Notes under the pieces: model-generated
What the model was told of the DNA's origin: nothing
What the model saw: only the letters and a program-made list of their open reading frames with translations
Database searches by the model: none
Translations under genes and position numbers: made by a program
DNA from: JANTGF01 sp963750735
GTDB lineage: Bacteria > Bacteroidota > Bacteroidia > Bacteroidales > VadinHA17
NCBI GenBank assembly: GCA_963750735.1
Contig: CAVVRY010000014.1
Span: 150,057-214,056, forward strand
Reading direction: 5' to 3'
Length of the DNA stretch: 64,000 bases
Shown here: positions 59,085 to 64,000 of the stretch, piece after piece
How positions within the stretch are numbered: position 1 is the first letter of the stretch
How the letters are laid out: each line of letters begins with the position of its first letter

Positions 59085-59538
59085 CTACTTAAAATCTGTT
59101 AAATACCAGTAATTAAACTCTTCAATAATACTCTCAATGTAATCATAAGTATACCCAGCTTCCTTTTTTGAAATCTTTAATGGGACCATCCTTTACTCTG
59201 TGAAAAAAGTAATATGCCTCAGTCTCCCCCTGGGGCTGGAATTTAAATGATTCGTAAAACCTAGCTCCAACCATATAGGCTTTTATCTCTTTAGGTTTGT
59301 ATTTCATTGCCGGTTCAGGGTCATCAGGAGAGTTGTAAAACTCGACTTTCTTTTGGTTTTTCATCAGGTTGGTTAACATGATATAACCACTTATTGTATC
59401 ATTCTCCAGAGTAATTATTAATCCTGGATAAATTGTTTGCAAATTTATCTCATCAGTTACAATCTGAGAAAATATGTTTTCTGCATAAACTAACTCAAAT
59501 ATGAGTATTATTAGCAGTCCTGTTAAACCTTTTCTCAT
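59085..59538 (-). pseudogene. Secreted protein of unknown function, frameshifted near its C-terminus
   Basis: The open frame from 59538 to 59143 gives 131 residues: a signal peptide (LLIILIFELVYAENIFSQ) and a domain with LQTIYPGLIITLENDTISGYIML and YYFFHRVKDGPIKDFKKG. It ends abruptly after a run of six A (59164-59169). Removing one A continues the frame as FKKEAGYTYDYIESIIEEFNYWYLTDFK with a TAG at 59085-59087, a sensible C-terminal helix. So the true protein is probably about 151 residues and this copy carries a +1 homopolymer indel (mutation or sequencing error). Family not recognised. Confidence 0.7.
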
Positions 59539-59939
59539 CTTTAAATCTGGTTTTATAAAAACAAAATTAAGGTATTAATTGAACACTCAAAATAGTTTTA
59601 GATTTTACATTAAATTTCAAATCAATTGTTAAAATTTTTCTCTCCAATATCAATGTTCCTATTTTGGTATTCAGATCTGATATGTTTTCTTCTAAATTCT
59701 TGTAACAAAAGGATATATTAAATAGTATAAGAAATAGTTTGATCTATGGATAGAAATTTATTTCTTTGCAAATTAATTAATTACACAGAACAAGCAAGAG
59801 CCCAATAATTTACAATTGGCAAGGTTCATTTTTTATTTTCTTTATTACTGAATATAATTTAAAAACAATTTTTTATAAACGCTCACGTTTCTTTCATCAA
59901 ATATGAAATGAATATAAAGCGCTAAACGTATCAAGTATT
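59539..59939. other. Intergenic gap, nothing recognised
   Basis: 401 bases between divergent genes, strongly AT-rich. No ORF, hairpin with T tract, tRNA-like structure or consensus -7 box was found; it must hold two promoters. Confidence 0.5.
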
Positions 59940-60566
59940 ATGAAACGATCCATTCAACTTATAGCTTTCATCCTGATAACTCTTATGTTAAACGGTTTTA
60001 ACTTAATTGCACAGGAATCTGAAAATAAGCCTTCACTTGATGATGGAACAATTGAAGATCAGTTCAATTATGTAATAACCAAATCAAACAGATATGAAGA
60101 GTATAAGGTTGTGAAAGATGTGTGGTTAAGAAGCTTAAAATCACATGTTTTAGATACGCTAAAAGTTATCAAACAGGAACTTCAGGAAACTCAAACACTT
60201 GAATCTGCAAACAGAAGCGAGATAAAAACCCTCAAAACTGAATTGGATAATACAAATGAGAAATTATCCATGTCAATAGAGGAAAAAGACAGCGTTAAGT
60301 TTTTTGGAGCTGCTATGACTAAGAAAAGCTACAACAGCCTGATGTGGACCATCATTCTTGGATTATTTGTTGCTCTAGCAGTTTTTGTTTTTCTGTTCAA
60401 AAGAAGCAACAGTGTTACCTCTCAAACCAAGAAAACCCTTAACGAAACCAAAGATGAGTTTGAGTCTTTTAGAAGACGAACTGTTGATCGTGAGGCTAAA
60501 ATTGTAAGGGAGCTTCATGATGAAATGAATAAATTAAAGTCAGAACTGGATAAATATAAAAACTAG
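59940..60566 (+). CDS. Membrane protein with coiled coils, unknown function
   Basis: 208 residues: signal peptide (IQLIAFILITLMLNGFNLIAQ), a helical extracytoplasmic region with coiled coil (about 60-118, KQELQETQTLESANRSEIKTLKTELDNTNEKL), one transmembrane segment (134-153, LMWTIILGLFVALAVFVFLF) and a cytoplasmic coiled coil (about 160-207, FRRRTVDREAKIVRELHDEMNKLKSELDKY). No enzyme motif. Similar Bacteroidota proteins are sometimes labelled tRNA methyltransferase, which this sequence does not support. Possibly a structural or scaffold protein. Confidence 0.75.
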   Translation: MKRSIQLIAFILITLMLNGFNLIAQESENKPSLDDGTIEDQFNYVITKSNRYEEYKVVKDVWLRSLKSHVLDTLKVIKQELQETQTLESANRSEIKTLKTELDNTNEKLSMSIEEKDSVKFFGAAMTKKSYNSLMWTIILGLFVALAVFVFLFKRSNSVTSQTKKTLNETKDEFESFRRRTVDREAKIVRELHDEMNKLKSELDKYKN

Positions 60567-60805
60567 TTTTTATTGATCCTCCACGATTTCTGATTTTCCC
60601 AATTCTGATTTAAGTTTATTAGTCCTCCTCCAAATTAAAGATTGTCGCAAATAAGAGCATCTTTACGTTGATGATGCCCGGGTTTTTTCTTTCCAGGTGG
60701 TCAGGTCAATCTTGAATACACTCCTACTAAATTATTGTTTTAGACTAAGCTGGTATTTTTATATCTTCGCTTACCGGCTCAGTAAGTCCAAAAAACAAAC
60801 ACTTC

Positions 60806-62279
60806 ATGAAAAAATTGCTTTTAGGTATTTTATGTATCGTTTTTTCTCAAACCATACCAGACACTTTTGCACAAACACTGGGAAGTGAATTTTAAAAGCA
60901 ACAAACCTGCATTAAATGAAGCCTTTCAATGGGCAAAAAAAGAGGCCCTTTCCTATGCTCAAAGCAACGATCCGGTTGGTGAATGGTATGAAGCTGCATT
61001 GCCCGGGCGCGATGCATTTTGTATGAGAGATGTTTCGCATCAAAGTCTTGGAGCTGCAATGCTCGGGCTTACCGATCACAACATAAATATGTTCCAAAAA
61101 TTCGCAATAAATATTTCTGAGTCAAGGGATTATTGTTCTTACTGGGAAATAAACAAGTTCAATAAACCAGCCCCTGTTGATTATAAAAACGATGATGATT
61201 TCTGGTATAATTTACCTGCCAATTTTGATGTGATATACAATTGTTACCGGCAGTACTTGTGGACGGGTGATTCAATTTATTTAAACCAACCCGATTTCAT
61301 TAACTTTTATGAAAAGTCTTTAAATGAATATGTTGAAAAGTGGGATTTGAGTTATGATAAAGTAACTGCCCGAAACAGAATGATAAACCTGAAAAATCCT
61401 GAAGATCCATCCAAAAGTTTTTTTCATTCAAAAAGAGGTATTCCTACCTACAATGAAGGAGGAAAAGGGGAAACCCTGCTTGGGCTGGATATGACAGCAT
61501 CACTCATTGCTGCCTATGAAGCCTATGCCAAAATATTACAATTGAAAGGAAAAAAAGACAAAGCGATTATATATAAGAATAGGGCAAATCTTGAGAAAAA
61601 ATTCCTGGATAAATTCTGGTGGGACAAAGAAAAAAATGAATATAAATCAATATTGTATGATGATCATTCATTTGATTATTTTATGGTTGGAGACAACCAG
61701 GCCTTTACACATTATTTGCTCTATTTCAACGCCTTAGACAACAAATCCAGGATTCGGGGCATCATGTCGAAATATGTTGATAATCATGAGAGCTTAATAG
61801 TTGAACTCAAGTCATATCTTCCTGTTTTATTCTATGAAAACGGAGATTCTGAGATAGCCACAAACATGATAATAGGCCTTTGCAGTGAAAACAATAAAAG
61901 AAGGTCATATCCTGAAAACTCATTTACAGCAATTGAAAGCATTGTGAGAGGTTTGATGGGAATTGAAGCCTATGCCCCTGAAAATGAGGTTGCAACTATT
62001 TCACGATTACCTTCAGGGTTGAAATGGGCTGAGATAACTAATCTGCCTATACTTTCGGGGGCAATCAATGTGAGACATGAGGGAAATATCAAATCAAGTT
62101 TCACCAATTTATCTGTAAGAAAAATACAGTGGAAGGCTGGCTTTAACGGGGAATTGTCCAACTTATATTTGGATGGGGAACTCAGTAAGGAAGCTCCTGT
62201 TTTTGATGGATTGAATACATATTTGATTCTGGAAGTTCTTCCGGGAGAAACCAGATCAGTAAGCATTGGTAAAAAATAA
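60806..62279 (+). pseudogene. Secreted glycosidase-like (alpha/alpha)6 protein, frameshifted after the signal peptide
   Basis: The body (from 60867) is 470 codons without a signal. Directly upstream in another frame, an ATG at 60806 encodes a perfect signal peptide (KKLLLGILCIVFSQTIPDTFAQ) that runs out of frame at about 60871-60880, just where the body becomes recognisable (HWEVNFKSNKPALNEAFQWAKKE). One missing base, probably an A in CAAACAC, explains this. The body has an alpha-toroid pattern with acidic/aromatic segments: GRDAFCMRDVSHQSLGAAML, SYWEINKFN, GLDMTASLIAAYEAYAKIL and KFWWDKEKNEY. It resembles (alpha/alpha)6 glycoside hydrolases (GH63/GH78/MGH1-like); family and substrate are uncertain. 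Confidence 0.75.
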
Positions 62280-62319
62280 ATTTATTCTTTGAAAAGCTAA
62301 GTTTAGTAATAGTAGAATT

Positions 62320-62856
62320 ATGAAAAAACTAAAATTATATACTGCCAGTAGCCTTGATGGATTTATTGCAACGCGCAGTGGAGACGTTGACTGGCTTACT
62401 GATCCTGATAATGCTGACAGTAATCCTAATAAATACGGTTACCTCGATTTTTATAACTCAATTGACACAACACTTATGGGATACAATACCTATAAGAAAA
62501 TACTCGATTTTAAGGTTCCCTTTCCATACCCTGACAAAAGGAATTACATTTTCAGCAAACAGCACGAAAAAAATGAAGATAATCCAGTAGATTTTATTCG
62601 GGCTGATCCAGCAGAATTCGTTTCAAAGTTAATGCAGGAAAACGGCAAAGATATATGGTTGATAGGTGGAGGTCAGATAAATTCAATATTGTTAAATGCC
62701 AACCTGATTGATGAAATAATTCTTTCAATTATACCCGTTGCACTAACTGACGGTTTAGCTTTATTTTCAGGTAGAACTGATATGAAGAGATTTATTATAA
62801 AAGACACTATAACTTTCGATAATTCACTGGTTCAAATAATTTTTGCCAAAAAATAA
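62320..62856 (+). CDS. Dihydrofolate reductase-like (RibD C-terminal) protein
   Basis: 178 residues, the length of the RibD-C/DHFR-like family. Features: YTASSLDGFIATRSGDVDWL at the start, TTLMGYNTYKKIL, NYIFSK, and DIWLIGGGQINSILLNANLIDEIILSIIPVALTDGLALF, the nucleotide-binding and substrate-lining segments of the family. Probably an NAD(P)H-dependent reductase; these YyaP/YwjB-like members have no settled substrate. It lies 40 bases after the glycosidase-like gene and nine before the VOC-like gene. Confidence 0.85.
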   Translation: MKKLKLYTASSLDGFIATRSGDVDWLTDPDNADSNPNKYGYLDFYNSIDTTLMGYNTYKKILDFKVPFPYPDKRNYIFSKQHEKNEDNPVDFIRADPAEFVSKLMQENGKDIWLIGGGQINSILLNANLIDEIILSIIPVALTDGLALFSGRTDMKRFIIKDTITFDNSLVQIIFAKK

Positions 62857-62865
62857 ACTCCTTAT

Positions 62866-63246
62866 ATGCAAAAAGAACGCCGAGATCACGAGCTCCCAGA
62901 AGCCATTAGTGAGTGGGGTTGGAAATACCATCATGTGGGAATTCCAACTGATCAGAAAATGCCAAATGAAAAATACCTGTCTCAGTTTAAGTTATATGTA
63001 TCAGGTTTCCAGAAAAGCCCTTTTGGCATTGAATGGATGAGATTTAGCAAGGACTCGACAATACATCCACTGATACAAAAAGTTCCACATTTAGCTTTTG
63101 TTGTTGAAGATCTGGACTTTGAACTGGCACACCGAAATTTTAATGTAATAACTGAGCCAAATTACCCATCTGATGGGTTAAGAGTGGCCATGATTGAACA
63201 CAATGGAACTCCTGTTGAATTAATGGAATTTGAAAAAGTAAGCTAA
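62866..63246 (+). CDS. VOC (glyoxalase-like) superfamily protein
   Basis: 126 residues. The fold is suggested by WGWKYHHVGIPTDQKMPNE at the start (His at the first metal position), HLAFVVEDLDFELAHRNF in the second half and the end MIEHNGTPVELMEFEK with the final Glu. These are the beta-alpha-beta-beta-beta halves of a VOC protein. It probably binds a metal or a small ligand; substrate unknown. Nine bases downstream of the RibD-C-like gene, so probably co-transcribed. Confidence 0.75.
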   Translation: MQKERRDHELPEAISEWGWKYHHVGIPTDQKMPNEKYLSQFKLYVSGFQKSPFGIEWMRFSKDSTIHPLIQKVPHLAFVVEDLDFELAHRNFNVITEPNYPSDGLRVAMIEHNGTPVELMEFEKVS

Positions 63247-63408
63247 ATAAAATTCTCACCTGAGTACAAACTTTTGGAAATAATTTTGGGCATCTCAAAC
63301 CTATCAGGACTTACAGATTATTTTAGTCCTTTTCTGTAAATAAACCAACAATAATGCCTGATAATCAATTAAAAACACGACCTTTGTCGATTATTTGAAA
63401 TATACTTT

Positions 63409-64000
63409 ATGAATTCTTTCTCAGAAATTGGATTGCACGATGAATTATTGAATGCAGTCCAGGAGCTCGGCTTCGAAACTCCAACACCAATTCAGGCCAA
63501 AACAATCCCACATTTATTAACATCCAAGAAAGATTTGATGGCATTTGCGCAAACTGGAACCGGTAAAACAGCTGCTTTCGGTTTGCCCTCAATTCAGTTA
63601 ACAAATTATGATGATAAAAGGACACAAACTTTAATTTTATGTCCAACCAGGGAACTTTGTATGCAAATAACCAAGGATCTGGCCAACTATTCAAAATTTG
63701 TAAAAGGATTTGGAGTTGTTGCAGTTTATGGTGGAGCCAGCATTGATACACAGGTAAGAGCCCTAAAAAAAGATGCCCAAATAGTTGTGGCCACACCTGG
63801 CAGGGCAAAAGATTTAATCCAACGTAGGAAATTATTACTCGGCAATGTTGAACGAGTAATACTCGATGAAGCAGATGAAATGCTAACCATGGGTTTTAAA
63901 GAGGAACTGGATGCTATATTAGAGAGCACTCCTAAGGAAAAGCAAACCTTGCTTTTCTCTGCTACCATGTCTAACGACATAGCCTCAATCACTAAGAAAT
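63409..64000 (+). CDS. DEAD-box RNA helicase, N-terminal part
   Basis: 197 codons to the right edge of the window; the gene continues beyond. Start at ATG 63409 (MNSFSEIGLHDELLNAVQELGFETPTPIQ, with the Q motif). Motif I AQTGTGKT, Ia PTRELC, Ib TPGRAKDL, II DEAD and III SAT are all intact. It unwinds RNA duplexes with ATP in the cytosol, typically in ribosome assembly or mRNA turnover and often at low temperature. Which paralogue (DeaD/CsdA, RhlE) cannot be settled because the C-terminal extension is missing. Confidence 0.93.
   Translation, partial: MNSFSEIGLHDELLNAVQELGFETPTPIQAKTIPHLLTSKKDLMAFAQTGTGKTAAFGLPSIQLTNYDDKRTQTLILCPTRELCMQITKDLANYSKFVKGFGVVAVYGGASIDTQVRALKKDAQIVVATPGRAKDLIQRRKLLLGNVERVILDEADEMLTMGFKEELDAILESTPKEKQTLLFSATMSNDIASITKK

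Overview
The window comes from an AT-rich member of the Bacteroidota. The evidence is a giant SprB-repeat adhesin with a type B gliding/T9SS C-terminal domain next to a PorP/SprF gene, a subtilase with a type A T9SS tail, a TonB receptor with a CarboxypepD_reg-like N-terminus, TPR histidine kinases of the HDL type, a 4-O-beta-mannosyl-glucose phosphorylase, and TAnnTTTG-type -7 promoter boxes. The genus cannot be fixed from this sequence alone.

Layout. 1-2.9 kb: 3' end of dnaK with its terminator, a MORN-repeat secreted protein and a secreted subtilase. 2.97-8.5 kb: a tight operon xseA - TPR histidine kinase - TPR histidine kinase - xseB. 8.5-14 kb (minus): a cyclic-nucleotide-binding/aspartase fusion and a large multi-PAS hybrid kinase. 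14.4-17.5 kb (minus): a TonB receptor under a TPP riboswitch (reading frame broken once) and a thioredoxin. 18-22 kb: a UroD-like methyltransferase, GH130 phosphorylase and a mannose-6-phosphate isomerase with a long extra N-terminal domain. 22.3-28 kb: CCA-adding enzyme, an EEP nuclease-like protein overlapping a beta-helix lipoprotein gene, and an amidohydrolase lipoprotein. 28-34.8 kb: an efflux operon (adaptor, ATPase, small unknown, TolC-like; no permease gene present) divergent from a sigma-54 activator and its histidine kinase. 34.8-57.3 kb (minus): PorP/SprF and a gene of about 21.4 kb for a giant repeat adhesin. 57.7-64 kb: several uncharacterised secreted or membrane proteins, a secreted (alpha/alpha)6-type glycosidase-like protein, a RibD-C/DHFR-like protein, a VOC-like protein and the 5' end of a DEAD-box helicase.

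The adhesin dominates the window. Its N-terminus is intact for 1882 codons, then two arrays of SprB-type units follow (about 22 units of about 240 bp, then about 40 units of 243 bp), ending in a CHU_C/type B sorting domain with sprF directly downstream. The middle is broken by about twenty small indels. These sit where neighbouring repeat variants differ from one another, and several look like superpositions of two variants. I therefore read it as one long gene damaged by repeat-assembly consensus errors, not as many short genes. Three single-base frameshifts elsewhere (TonB receptor, a 59 kb hypothetical, the glycosidase-like gene) also argue for caution about indel quality.

The most interesting biology is the adhesin with its arrays, the CNB-aspartase fusion, the kinase pair sandwiched between the two exonuclease VII subunit genes, the permease-less efflux operon facing a sigma-54 regulator, and a pair of equal-sized palindromes in an otherwise empty gap at 17.7 kb.
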